Part shown: one piece after another, positions 48,309 to 60,836 of the stretch
Numbering within the stretch: the first letter of the stretch is position 1
How the letters are laid out: every line of letters begins with the position of its first letter
DNA from: Glandiceps talaboti
Taxonomy: Eukaryota > Hemichordata > Enteropneusta > Spengelidae
Reading direction: 5' to 3'
DNA length: 64,000 nt
NCBI RefSeq assembly: GCF_964340395.1
Contig: NC_135558.1
Coordinates: forward strand, 6,293,001-6,357,000
The notes under the pieces: generated by a model
Database searches by the model: none
Told to the model about the DNA's origin: nothing
What the model saw: only the letters and a program-made list of their open reading frames with translations
Position numbers and translations under genes: made by a program

Positions 48309-51300
48309 TCATGCATGGGTGTCCTTATCAAGGTTCATCTGTCTCATTTTGGCCTTGGATCTCCAAACTTTCAAAGTCCCATCATCACTTGCTGTCACTA
48401 ACATTTCTTGATCTCTGGGGTTAAAGGTCACAGAATTCACTACATCTGTATGTGGTAACTTTGCCAATTGAATACCATAGTAACGATCCCAGAGATATCC
48501 ATGCTTGTCTTCAGCACCACTGGTAAAAACAATAAACCAAAGTCAATTTTATTAATACATCTATATTACTCAATCAGTCATCTATTGTATGTACATGTAT
48601 GTGATACCTGAAGACTCTGAAAGACAACTGGGTTGTTCTTAAGATGAAGGTACCATACATTTAGTTAGTCATATTTAAAGGTTAGACAGGGGTATAAAAG
48701 GCCCTCTAACTTTGTGGGGGTTATTGTCAACCTTGATGTGTACTGTGAACAACACAGCTATTCCTATATGAAAATCCATGACAACAATGAGGTGCTGGTG
48801 ATTTTGGCAATAAATTTGGTACGTGTGGACGTGTAATGATTTGGGAATGTGTCTCTTAATTGTTAGGAGCAAGATGATATTTAGGCATGGTATATACAAT
48901 TTTGGACAAAACATGATCGTATCGGGGCTTGTTCTTTACTTGATTGTACTGAAAAGCCTTTACTATTTGTTACTCTTAACTATTCAAGATTACATGTCTA
49001 GGTGCTAATGACAACCACATGGGTGGCAAGCTCTGCCTTGTTAAACCCGCAATATTTGAATCCAATGTCTTGGATTAGTACCTTCTTATTAGTAAATCTG
49101 TAATGATGAAATAGAATCATTCCTGTAATCAGGATAATTTTTTAAATAGCTCTGCCTCACAACTACTGTTGACACAGAATGTTAATGAAGGCATTGGTTT
49201 AGACCAAGTTTCAGAAAGAAAGAAAATCATCACTATATGATAAAATACAATTCTGAGTCATACATTTTTACACATGATCTCACCAAAGCATGGTACCAGT
49301 TTTTCTAAACAGAAATGTTAAGTAAATCTCACCTTGCTACATAGAGTTGGCATACATCTAAAAAGATGAAGATCAATTCTTCATTGGAGGAGTAAGCTTT
49401 GTGACCATAATGTCGTTTCACTTCTGTCATGCTTGCTAAATCATAGACGTGCATTTCTATTTCTTGTGAGATGGGTGGAGGTTTCAATGGGTCTGATATG
49501 ATACAGTTCTTTGGCCATGATCGACTGTTGACATACAGGTACCTAAACAAAAAACAGGCACAGTTGGTTAATAGTTTGCACAAGAACATGAATGTGGTCG
49601 AGTCATGAAAACATACTCTTTCGTCAGGACACTGAAAAGAAAGTTTGGATTCAACTTTTTGAAGTCTTGGAATCAGTTATAATTTTACGCATGTCAGTTT
49701 AGGGCCACAGAAATTTTGTCTAGCAATGTATATTCCTGTTACATCTTGTCAAACTCTAACATGGAATCCATAATGTCCTGTTCTAAAATTTAGCATGGTT
49801 ATGGGCTAAAACTACATTCATAGTAACTATTTTAGCAGGTACAACACTTTCCAACTATACCGTAATAAATAGAGATATGATATAATGTACTGTCATAAAC
49901 ATTTCACTATATAACATGAGAACTGGTCAGCTACTACAATGTACTCAGTATTTACAGTGTTAGGCAATATCGAAAGAATGCAGGCTTCACAATTCAAATA
50001 ATTTTGAACATACCATGATTAAAACAAAGAGCACATTTTTGTTGATGTAGCTCTCACTTTCAACGAGTCATTTGCATAATTAATGATTTTGAAAGCTTGT
50101 TAATATGCTTTCCTGTTTTTTGCATTCTGATTATGTGTGTAGGAACTAATCAAAAGGCTTGCATATGGTCCTATATTTGTGGATGGGTTCTAGAGTACTG
50201 AAATCTACTGTAATGACACACAATAAATCCCACCAATCCTTACAACTTCTGTTTTTACCTGTTATCTGGTGACAGGGCCATACCAATGATATGTCCATGT
50301 ATGTCAATCACATGGTCAACTTTATCAAACTCTACATCTCTGTGCAATGCTTGTTGTGGTTGCGCACCTTCAACGACATCCTCAGGAATATCCTCTCCCA
50401 CATCTTCTTGCTGCCTCAGATACCTAGCTGCCAATGCTTCTTGCACATGTTGAATATTTTTCCTTGTAGATCCAAGAAATCCTCTCATTGTCTGTGTCTT
50501 GTCATTTTCTATTCTCTTTATCCCAATCTGGTGAGGTGTATATGCCAAAGTCCCCATGGAAAATATCAAATATCTGGAGCCTAATTTCTTTCTAAGTGGT
50601 GAAATTTTCCTCTTTTTTTTCTTACACTCTTTGTCGTCATGGTTACTCCCACTAGAACTGTCATCATATTCTAAGTCACTATAGTAACTCTCAATAGACA
50701 GATTCTCAGTGCTATTTCTAACTGATTTACTGTCAGTATATTGGATTGACGGTTCGTCATCAAGACTGTCTGCACTACTGAAATTGAAGTGCTTTCCCCA
50801 GCTTCTTAGAACATCTCCTGATTCATGATCTGAGAAACTTCTAGTGAGTTCAATTCTATGTGAGGATGTCTCGGCATCACTTTTATCAGTTTCTTGTTTC
50901 ATAGGAGCTAGTTTATCAAGTTTAGAATCTGTTTGTTCAGTCCTGGATTCACATTGAGGAGTTTGACTGGCACCAGGTTGCACAGCGCCGACACCACATA
51001 TCAATGCTTTCATCGTTTCATCCTCAATAAACTCCTGCTTTGTTCTCATTTCAGCCATCTTAACCCTACAGTACACCCTATCAAAGTAAGTATCATCAAA
51101 TGTAGTGCCTGTGAAAAGTCCTGTTTCATCAACACTTGCCTGACTTTCTGGCTTACATGCATCTTCTATCTTTTCACTTTTTCTTGTTTTCACTGGAGGA
51201 CTACTACCAGTAACATCTGTAGCATCTCTTTTGCTGCACACTGTTGAACTTTGACCTTCTGGTGACCTGATAGTGACCCCGATACTGTTTTCTTCATCTT

Positions 51301-53821
51301 TGTTTTGCGATGTTTCGTTTCCACGTTCCTCATCAAGCTCTATTTCCGGAACATCACTAACTGAAACATCAGTCTCAAGTTGATTCTCATCAAGAGTTTT
51401 CTTGTCATCACTGCCTGTGTCATCATTCTCACTGTTGCTATGGTTACCAACCTCTCTATTTCTATGGTTACCAAACATCTGCCCTGGTTCAAAATCGGCT
51501 TCATCATTCACAGTTATAGAGTCAGCTACCATAATGTTCCTAATAGTACTGGCATTGACATTTAAAAACTTAAACAGCCTCATTACAACTGATTCCTCTT
51601 CAGAGTCTATTTCCTGAGTTGCTTTATTCAGCCATAGTGCTGAGCATGAGGAGAATTGGCCAAGATAATGAAGATTACCAGACAGCAGATATTGATCATT
51701 CAACCATGCACCAAAAGTATCATATGGTTTATTTAAGACACGGGACTGTAGTGAAAAATCCTCTGAGGAAAAAAAAATGTGCACTCAAGTTAGTAGTGTA
51801 CAAGTGTCCTTTAAACCTGGAGTATTTTCAATCTTTCTGTTTAAAACAACAACAATAAAAACACAGCAAGTACATACTAGTAGACAATTAAATCCTGTTC
51901 TCCCCAACTTTTTTTTCGTGTACAAACAAATACCCCCTGGTAGAAAAAGAATGAATTGTTTGTAATGGATAGTCTATGCATATATACAGATTTGCACAGT
52001 TTACTTTTTTAATTTGCAAAATTTGGAAAAGTCATTTTGACACAACAATGGCTTTCCTTTAGTATCTGAAATCATATGTTTTGAAAGTACCCTATATAAA
52101 TACAGCCTTTCTTGATTATGTTCCTTGGTGAAATTAATATATTTAAGATATTGTAGTAGTCATGCAAGGAGAGTACACCTCAAAACATAATAATGGGTAC
52201 CTATACCCCACCCCCATAATAACAGAGAGATTATCGTGTTTGTGGAATGGGAAGGTTTCATCAGGAAATACCACCTGTCTCAAGACAGATCTGGATCCAA
52301 TACCTGGCCAGTACTCTGCCAATCACTGTCGGCTATCAACTACTAGGTTCTAGGTCAGATATTTATGCTTTGTACAGAATTTCTTGGGTTCAGACATGGA
52401 CAAGCAACTATGTCTCATTTCTCAGATCACTTCAGAAAGAAAATCTAATCACCAGTATGCATGAGAGAAGCTGATCACATGAATGAATCACAAATTTCAT
52501 CACAATATCATAAACTTACCATAGATATTGAAAACTGCAATTTCCCCTGATGTACTGTTAGGACCAAAGTGTACACCTGATACAAGTAATAAAGTATCAG
52601 AGATATTGAATTGAGAGAATTGTGTGTACTGCCATCGAAACATTTCTTTCATGTTTCGATTATACTTGACCTTGCATGGATGCTTTGCTGACCACACCTG
52701 AAAGAAATAAACAAACAAGATTAACAAACTTGAAAGTCACTTTTTTTTCTTTACATAAAATGGGCTCCTTTCTCATAAATTACAGAGCTTATTACTCTTA
52801 CCAAACCTACTTGATCTCTGTGCTTGAGTAAAAAATTAACTCCAATTTTCTTGAATCAACACCAGGCTAATATTCATTCAGTTTGAGGTTGGGTGGAATG
52901 GGTTTTTTTTTTTTTTTTTTTGAGATTATGTGAATTGGATGTGTCGATAGTTTCCAAAATATGCACAAATTAATGTGGAGATCAAAGTCAAGTCACATTA
53001 GATTTAACCATTATCCCTCCATCATCAATCTAGAAACTAAGTAATGTTAGACTTGACATGTCATTCTACCCCCCCCCCCCTCTTAAAAACAAGGAAGTTG
53101 TGAGAAATGCAAATTGTCTATTTAACACCCATTCCATTGTGGTTCAACACAAAACCTGACCTTTGTAAACAATACACAATCACAACCTTATTATTTTTAG
53201 TACAAAAAAAATGACTGAACCCATAATAATCCTCAGTAAAAGGACATGTATAATGACACTGACAATAATTATATTTTTTCAGCCCAAAGATTTTGTGTCT
53301 TTACAAACTACACATCACATTTAAAATAAAATACTATAATATTTTCCCCACATAATTAAAATTAATAAGTGTGAGGCTCTGAATGAAAGGTTAATCCTGG
53401 AATATCATCTATTTTTAACTTTTTGGGTGGCTGAGGCCATTTCATCTTAAAAAGTTTCCAAAATACAAACCTTGACGGTACCATCTTTGGAAGATGTGGC
53501 AAACATTGATCCATTGTGAGCAAAACTGACATGCAACACTTGATCAGTATGTTCTTTTAGTATCTGACATTGCTGTGATGGTATGTTGTCTTTCAGTCTT
53601 TGGTATTCCTTGTAGTACGATCTACAAGTGCTACGTAATGGCAGACTTCGGTCTATCTTCAACTCTTTGTAAAATAACTGTTTCCATAATGATTCATCTC
53701 TGATAACTTTGGACCAGTGTTTACAAACTTGGCAAGAAGATAGCAGTTGTTGAGATGGTAGGTAGCTCAATATATGCAATAACAGGCTATCTGGAAGGCA
53801 TAGCCATACATTTTCATTCAT
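48309..53821 (-). CDS. FBXW5: F-box/WD repeat-containing protein 5, complete, with enlarged acidic insert
   Basis: Five coding exons in transcript order: 53471-53821, 52520-52697, 50259-51762, 49333-49542, 48309-48519. All are in phase, giving 817 residues against 566 in human. The F-box is at about 6-50 (LPDSLLLHILSYLPSQQLLS, then VCKHWSKVIRDESLW). The first WD unit includes EHTDQVLHVSFAHNGSMFAT and SSKDGTVKVW. Other FBXW5 signatures are QYTQFSQFNISDTLLLVSGV, NASTIRNIMVADS, SRYLIFSMGTLAYTPHQIGI, VIDIHGHIIGMALSPDNRYL and a last WD unit with TASDDGTLKVWRSKAK. FBXW5 is a substrate receptor of SCF, and also CUL4-DDB1, ubiquitin ligases; reported human substrates include SAS-6 and Eps8. Residues about 260-570 are a Ser/Glu/Asp-rich stretch far longer than the human counterpart. 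The start is the first ATG, 2 bp after an acceptor, so the 5' UTR is on a separate exon. Confidence 0.95.
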
Positions 53822-53823
53822 AA

Positions 53824-54640
53824 CTGTGTAAAAAGAAGAAAGAAAAACAGTGCAAATAATACAACAGTAAATGTTTCCTTACTACTACTGACTCAGTGAA
53901 AAGTGACAGCTAATTACCTTATAAGACAAGTGATCTAGTTGAAATTAATCAGGAAAAAAAGAACATGTGAAAGTTGTGTCTTTCAAGCTTTTGAAGTTAT
54001 TGAATATGTACTTATAAGACCGCTTTTGATAGACACTGTGAAATAATCACGATACAACACACATAATAATGAATAGAAATATTAAGATGAAAACGTCTGT
54101 TTCTTTTGGATAATTTTTTGTAAAATCACTGAAATGGTTTTGATATTAGTAACATATACTTTAGCGCAGTCGATAATCGGACAGTGAGTTACGTGAACGA
54201 TAATCGATATGATGAAAGCGAAGGTAAATAAATAAATAATGACTGATGTAGACTGGAAATCAGCAGTTGTCCTGTACCAAGGCAAGATAACCCGTGATTG
54301 CGGAGAACGAAAATGCACGATGGGGAACACCATCGTCACATCGAGCGAGAAGTTTGTACATGAATATTATTGTTATTGTTCTTTTACGTCCGTAAACACC
54401 GTGTACGTGCGTGAGGTTGCAAAATAGTCTTCCGAAGTGCCTCGTCAACTATCGTAGAATTTACACCTGGGTATCGACCTAATGAAAGGAAAACTGGCCG
54501 ATTTGTGCAGATTAAACGATATTGGATAATACCTATCAAGAAATAAATCTACTTATTGCATAAATTAAGAGAACCATAAAATACTTGTTGTTGGGTCTTG
54601 TCTTCATTCATTTCACGATTTCCACCATCTTTGTTATGGT
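53824..54640 (-). other. 5' intron and leader region of FBXW5
   Basis: The acceptor at 53824-53825 (TTTTTACACAG on the - strand) requires an upstream non-coding exon. It probably lies between here and the promoter motif at 54644, but several donors are possible and I could not choose one. Nothing else coding was seen. Confidence 0.4.
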
Positions 54641-54643
54641 GAT

Positions 54644-54653
54644 GCATTGTGGG
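54644..54653 (-). promoter_or_regulatory. CCCACAATGC promoter motif of FBXW5
   Basis: Third instance of the motif seen at 32378 and 43447, again on the - strand upstream of a - strand gene. Confidence 0.4.
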
Positions 54654-54659
54654 ACACAT

Positions 54660-55297
54660 TGAGGTCAGCTGATGTCAACTTCTGAACTCAGATTGTTGTG
54701 TTAGACCTGAAAAGTACGGTTATTCTTATCAGCGATCAAACGGGAAAGAACACGTATTTGCTTATGGGACAGATATCCTTATCATAATATGAATTCAATC
54801 TTTCTAGTCTACTTTATTTACAAGTTTTTACAATGGTTTAGTGATTTCTTAGAAATAGGATTAGAATATTTAAGCTTAATGTTTTTGTTTTTTGAGAAAA
54901 AAACGATTTTAACATGTTTTTCTACTTGGGACAAGAAATTGAATGAACACAAGTGCCAATGTTGATGAAAATGATTGTAAACAAAGTGGGAAAACATAAA
55001 CCAAATAAACAACTGATAACCACAAGTAAACAAGAGTAATTTACAGAATGATGACGTTTCAATAAAGGGGGATGGGACAGACCACTGACCAGGGACAGAC
55101 GTATACGTATGCACAGACTGGATGTGACGTAGTGATTACTTGTTTGTACCCAGTGTTTATTTACAAATCACTTCCTCACGGACTTGGTCTGTATTTTTTA
55201 TCATCATTAATTGTTTTGTTTTTCAAGTATAAAATAAAAAGTACATACATACATACATACATACATACATACATACATACATAAATACATACATACA

Positions 55298-55329
<32 letters not shown>

Positions 55330-55860
55330 CTTTTTATACTTTACTTTTACTTTTGTCCCTCGGACAGGACGTAAAATGGAGGTCCCGTGTATCGGAGTGC
55401 AATGCCCAATGCAATCTACACTTTTTTTTTGTAAAGAGTAGGGTGAAAACCCGATGTAGTGTTTTAACCAATTTGTTTGGCCATTTAGGAGATCGCTTTG
55501 TCATTTTTAAGTGGCTATTGTTCGCACTACATATATACAAAAAAAAATACACACACACACACACACACATATATGTACATACGCAAATGAAAATAGGAAA
55601 GGTGGGAAAAGTAGGGACCAAAGGGTCACGGTCTCCAACGATAAACTCTGGATAAGTACATTTGGATTCTATGAGGTGGACAATGTGAATAGAACGCGAG
55701 GCCCATACATTGGGTAAATATCAACGTTGTCGTAGTGAATTCAATTGATATGTACTATAAGAAAGGTGAAAGGTCCATTGTGTTGTTAGTCATAATGTGA
55801 AAGTGCATAGTATATTTGTTCAAGACTACATACAGTAAATGCAGGCATACCTTATGTTAT
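54660..55860. other. Intergenic region between FBXW5 and the Ly6-like gene
   Basis: The flanking genes are transcribed away from each other. The stretch has microsatellites at 55242 and about 55548 and no recognised exon. Confidence 0.5.
55242..55327. repeat. (ACAT)n microsatellite
   Basis: About 21 tetranucleotide units with a single AAAT interruption. Confidence 0.95.
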
Positions 55861-55869
55861 AGACAGTCT

Positions 55870-55974
55870 ACAATTCAATTCGTTCAAGTGGAGGAGTTTC
55901 CACCTACTCGTGATTTTCACTGAATATGTTCGTTAGAATTCGACCCAACCACCATAGACTGATCACAAATCAAG
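55870..55974 (+). other. Candidate non-coding first exon of the Ly6-like gene
   Basis: A consensus donor, ATCAAG|GTAAGG, ends at 55974. Joined to the acceptor at 57041-57044, the ATG at 55926 reads 20 codons to a stop, so it would be an upstream open frame and not the main start. The 5' limit is a guess. Confidence 0.3.
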
Positions 55975-56478
55975 GTAAGGTTTCTTTAATATTTTTAGTG
56001 GCACAACGCTCGATGAACTAACGTACTATTCTTACGACCCAAGTCGTTTCATCGACCGTCTCAAGGCTCCACTGAAGTACTCTTTCAAGTTAGACATAGC
56101 AGAGCATTCTTTATTGATATACAGAGTTTGCTATAACAACACAATGAACGAACAAAGGAGCCTCGTGTACCATCAAGGACCGTCTAGAAACGTAATAATC
56201 GTAGAATTGGTACTGACAACATAAATATATTCTTACCATTATAAATGATAAATGATACGCGGGAAAGGCGTAATTAAAATCACAGTATTTATACAACAAT
56301 ATCAAACCGTGGTTTTCTAGTTAAAATACCTGTACAGTACACTGTCTGTATAGCGCTATTTACATTTGTATACATGGTCGTCAAAGGTCGAGTAAGGACG
56401 AATAGAGCCAAACGGGCTTTTGCAAGCATCAATTTAGTTTACAATCACACGAACACTCAGCACAGTGATTAAGTCCTA

Positions 56479-56479
<1 letters not shown>

Positions 56480-56532
<53 letters not shown>

Positions 56533-56712
56533 GGACGGACGGACGGGCGGACAGACAGACAGACAGACAGACAGACATACATACATACATACATACATAC
56601 ATACATACATACATACATACATACATCCATACATACATACATACATACATACATACATACATACATACATACATACATACATACATACATACAGGTAGGT
56701 AGGTAGGTAGGT
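56480..56712. repeat. Compound (GACA)n(GACG)n(CATA)n(GTAG)n microsatellite
   Basis: More than 230 bp of four successive tetranucleotide arrays that grade into one another. It produces long spurious open frames on the - strand. Confidence 0.97.
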
Positions 56713-57075
56713 CTACAGGTAGAGAGTCAATTAAGATAAATAAAACCGGTACATTTACAAAGTTTGCGTTTGATATAAACCTAAAGTCGAAGTTAGTAAC
56801 CAAGGCATTATATACAATGTAGTTAAAAACAATTATATAGAAACGTTCCTTGTTCAAACCGTTGTAATTGTTCGTGTATGGTTGATCATGGTTACTAAAG
56901 ATATATCCCCTAAATAAAGTAATGAGTGAATGACTTAGACGGTAATAAATGAGTGAGCATACTGTGGTCCCAACTTTTTTGTGCTAAATTCCATATGAAG
57001 ACCAATGTAAAACCCGAGGTTTTCTCATTCTATTCCACTCACAGTGTCTACGGATTGAAGAGCTGTAATTTAAGA

Positions 57076-57188
57076 ATGGTGGCAAGAATGTATTTACAAA
57101 CAGTACATCGAATTTTTGGGTTCTTCCTCTTACTGTCAGGTAAAGTAATCAATTCAGTATGTAAATAAGGAAACCCTTGCACGATTCA

Positions 57189-57253
<65 letters not shown>

Positions 57254-58669
57254 TTTGTAAACCCATTTCGGTACAACTTACTAGTTAGTTGATTTTACAG
57301 TAATGTTTTTCAAGATAAAAATTCTGTCCTTTTTCTTTCAAAAAGTCAATTGGATCAATTATTACATGTAAAGGTGGCTGTTGACACATGTACAATATAT
57401 ATTTGTTATATCGTGGTCCAAACCTTAACCATGCTCAAACTTAGCCATTCAGAAATAAACAGCAATGGCGAGGTTAATCGAACATGCAACTTGTAGATTC
57501 TACTAACCTGGTCACTAATTTCAACCATCGTGTCTGCACAGCTGTGATGTACAGTGAGTTATCTACTTTATATTTGTAACTTCTTTTTACAAACACCTAG
57601 TGATAGCACCTATAGTGAGTATTGATTGTTGGCACTGTGGTTATGGAGACATGGGAGGCGGAATAGATGAACATCTGAACGACATCAACTGTGTGGACGA
57701 TCACAAACCCTTGGGAAGTATAACTTGTTTGTCAATCTACGACAGATGCGCTGTAAGTTTACTTTCAAATTATTTCTTTCTTTCACTCTTCTAGTTTACA
57801 TTCATTGCAAGTCAGTTTAGCCGATACATATTTTATGGGTATGGTTTGACATGTTATGCCTCTAAATGCCCTTCTACATGTCCGTATTTTTTTAAGTGCC
57901 CATCGTCCCCACTATATGGTGATGCTGTTACTCCTCCAAACCAAGATTGGCGGGAAGAGCCTTACTGACTAAGTATCTCGAAGTAATGGTTACAACCCAA
58001 CGTTATATTTCTCCAACACCGATATCTGCGAAACAATATTTGACCAAAATATTTTCTCCTCATCATCCGCCCCGGCCATGAATTCTGTTCGTTCCCTTAG
58101 ATAAGGGGTACCGGTTTGGGTAGAACAAGAATTAACAAGATGTCTTTACTAAGTCAATAAAGAGCTCGAGTGGATTTTCAGTCGGCAGAAAAGTCTAGTC
58201 AGGGATGGAAATAAATAAATAAAATTGCACATGCTACGTGCTGATGAATAGCTCATGCTTCGGGAACTTTCGTAAAACTGTAAACTAAAACAAAAAAATA
58301 TTAAGTAGATACATGTATCATAGTATTTTAAGTCGGTCAATTCTGCATAAGAGTGGCTTTTGTTCTATTTGTTCATATTTTTTTTATTTTTTTTTATATC
58401 AGGCATCAGTACGTTATGATTATCTTGGTCGGATAGAGGGCGCACGTCGTATGTGTGCTGTGGAACAAACCTGTGCTGCATATTCGTCTTGTTCAGCTAA
58501 CCCTACAAACGAATTCTGTATTACTTGTTGCGATGGTGATCTATGTAACACTGATATTCCATCACACAGTGGAAATGTTCGTCTGAAGGCAGACAACCTT
58601 GTTGCTATGACACCTGTCTTCATGGCTGTGGGAAATCTCCTACTAACAACATTGATGACGTACTTGTAA
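57076..58669 (+). CDS. Secreted Ly6/uPAR-like three-finger domain protein, probably GPI-anchored
   Basis: Exons 57076-57139, 57601-57752 and 58403-58669 give 160 residues. The exon with the ATG begins at 57045 after a strong acceptor (CATTCTATTCCACTCACAG). Residues 1-21 look like a signal peptide (basic start, then IFGFFLLLS). The mature part starts near VSIDCWHCGYG and has twelve cysteines (31, 34, 52, 64, 71, 90, 96, 102, 111, 114, 115, 120). It ends with the Ly6 signature FCITCCDGDLCN, where the last Cys-Asn closes the three-finger fold. A hydrophobic C-terminus (MTPVFMAVGNLLLTTLM) after a small-residue stretch suggests GPI attachment. Family members act at the cell surface as receptor modulators or adhesion proteins; this one's partner cannot be told. 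The ATG at 57088 is an alternative start. Confidence 0.85.
57190..57253. repeat. (AC)n microsatellite
   Basis: A long AC tract with one ATAT interruption, 50 bp inside the first intron of the Ly6-like coding region. Confidence 0.95.
57421..57545 (-). mobile_element. tRNA-derived SINE, 5' fragment (copy 2)
   Basis: On the - strand it reads GCATGTTCGATTAACC (B-box-like), then GCTGTTTATTTCTGAATGGC, in the same order as the copy at 24930-25285. The 3' body is absent. Confidence 0.5.
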
Positions 58670-59068
58670 CCATCGATCAGAATGATGCCAAGAGGTGGAT
58701 GTGACTGTTACCATGGTACCCGTTACTACAGCAATGATGAATCCCATAACATTACTGCATTCACCTCAACTGTGTATACTAATTATATTTCATGATCAAT
58801 TACATTTTTCTATGAAATGCATGTGTGCTGTGTGTACGTACAGTAAGTCTTTACGCGAACTGGCCAAAACCTGTATATAGTTTTAATACCATGAAATGAT
58901 TTGAATAGTTCTGTATAAAGTTTTTTTTACAAGATGAAATATGTATATACCATATATTTTGTACAACGATGTACTAGTCCAGAAACAAATATTTCAAGAC
59001 TACAGTACATCCTATATTCTTTGTGTACCTGTGGATGGGGGAGGGGGTGGGGTGGGGGTATCATATAT

Positions 59069-59069
<1 letters not shown>

Positions 59070-59140
<71 letters not shown>

Positions 59141-59141
59141 C
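59070..59141. repeat. (AATC)n microsatellite
   Basis: About 18 AATC units, directly preceded by a G-rich stretch (GGGGGAGGGGGTGGGGTGGG at about 59036). Confidence 0.95.
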
Positions 59142-60772
59142 ATCAAAAGAATTTGTACAGCGCCAAAATCCAATACGAAGTAATTTTATATGGAACGCTC
59201 ACCATATGACTTCGTATACCTGAAGTGTAGACTTTTGTTGTTTGAGCGAAGTGAACAAGTTGCGGTTAGTGCGATGTATAAACCAGGAGTAGTCTTATTG
59301 AGTGTCTATAGATAACTTTTTTTGTGTGCACTGTTTTCATATAATTAGGTGATTATAATTTCTTTTTTGAATTTGTACGAGCAGAGTACATTTCGGTACT
59401 TTTCTGGTGAAACTGACAAACAGCGCTCGCAAGACAACTCGTTATCCTCATTATTCATGTACAAAACTGGAAGACCTCAATTAGTATTGCCACTCGATTG
59501 ACATGCCAATGTATATACAAATGTAGATAGATAGATATATAAAATGTACAATCTTTCAAATAAATACAATTTATTCAAAATTTTAGCGGCATGGAGTATA
59601 TATGTTACTTACCTCGTAGTATTTTGACGAAGTTTCCAAACAGTCGAAAACAAATTCAAACAGCCTACCTTTATGAGTGATTTGGTCATCATTTGAACCA
59701 ATTCATTGCAACTAAATCCTCGTAGTTTGCAATGATATCCTGTAAATATCGACGACACGACGACCGCCTCACAGACATCCCCGGTAGACACCATAAGTCC
59801 AAAACTAAGGCCAAGAAAAAATAATAATTTGTTTCTCGTCTTAGGGAAAATTCAAAAGTGATGCGGTATATGTACTGATAATGTATATAGATCACACCAT
59901 GAAAAGCAAATGTCTAGAACTATACATATTCTATGTAACACTGGTGTATTACATACAATACTAAACTAATATTTTGACAACATTATGTACATACATCAAC
60001 ACATGATGATGTACACTTCAACGACTTGTGCTGGCCACGTGCCTGCTTTCAATCTATAACTGCAGTAATATCATTTACATACCAAGCATAATATCTATCT
60101 GTCCATTCATTATTTTGGATTTTCATGCAGACAAATATAAATGATACTAACAGTGGTTATTCACTTCAAACATTGTGTTTAGTGTTATACATACACTCCT
60201 TTCATTTCAAGCAAAACGTCCCGGTTTCAGTGACAGTAATAAAATAATATATGTAACAATCTTTGGACAATTGTATTATGAGACCAACAATATTACATGA
60301 TATATGAATCTATTAGTGTATGAAGTGTGCCATTATAAATTAGCATGACCAGACTAGAGTGGACACTAACATAAAACGGGCTGTAACTCATCAGTGTACG
60401 TGTACAAGACACCTGCAAAATATTGGACATATAACTTATAAGCGTCTTCAACACATATGGAGATTACATGTAATGGAGGCCGTTGCTGAGATATCATATA
60501 TTAAACATCGTCATAGGAGTTCATAAACAGCCGACAATTTAAATAGCGTTACATTGTTACTTACATCTGTGACATCGTTCGAGAGAAGGACTCTCTTAGA
60601 ATCTGATAACAAGACTTCAAGGTAGTGTTGAAGATCTACGCTAAATAATAACTTATGTGCATAAATGCAATGATATCGTTTAATGTTGTGCGTGAGTTGT
60701 AAAATTCTACAAAAGAAAATGACGTCGCGATCGCGTTCTATTTGAAAAGGGGAGAGGAGAAGGAGGAAGGGG

Positions 60773-60776
<4 letters not shown>

Positions 60777-60834
<58 letters not shown>
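60777..60834. repeat. (AT)n microsatellite
   Basis: An uninterrupted AT tract of nearly 60 bp, next to a purine-rich GGGGAGAGGAGAAGGAGG stretch. Confidence 0.95.

Positions 60835-60836
<2 letters not shown>

Noticed and set aside
56429-56857. A 142-codon open frame on the - strand with repeated MYVC-type residues
   Set aside because: It is a translation of the compound tetranucleotide microsatellite; the repeat keeps every frame open.
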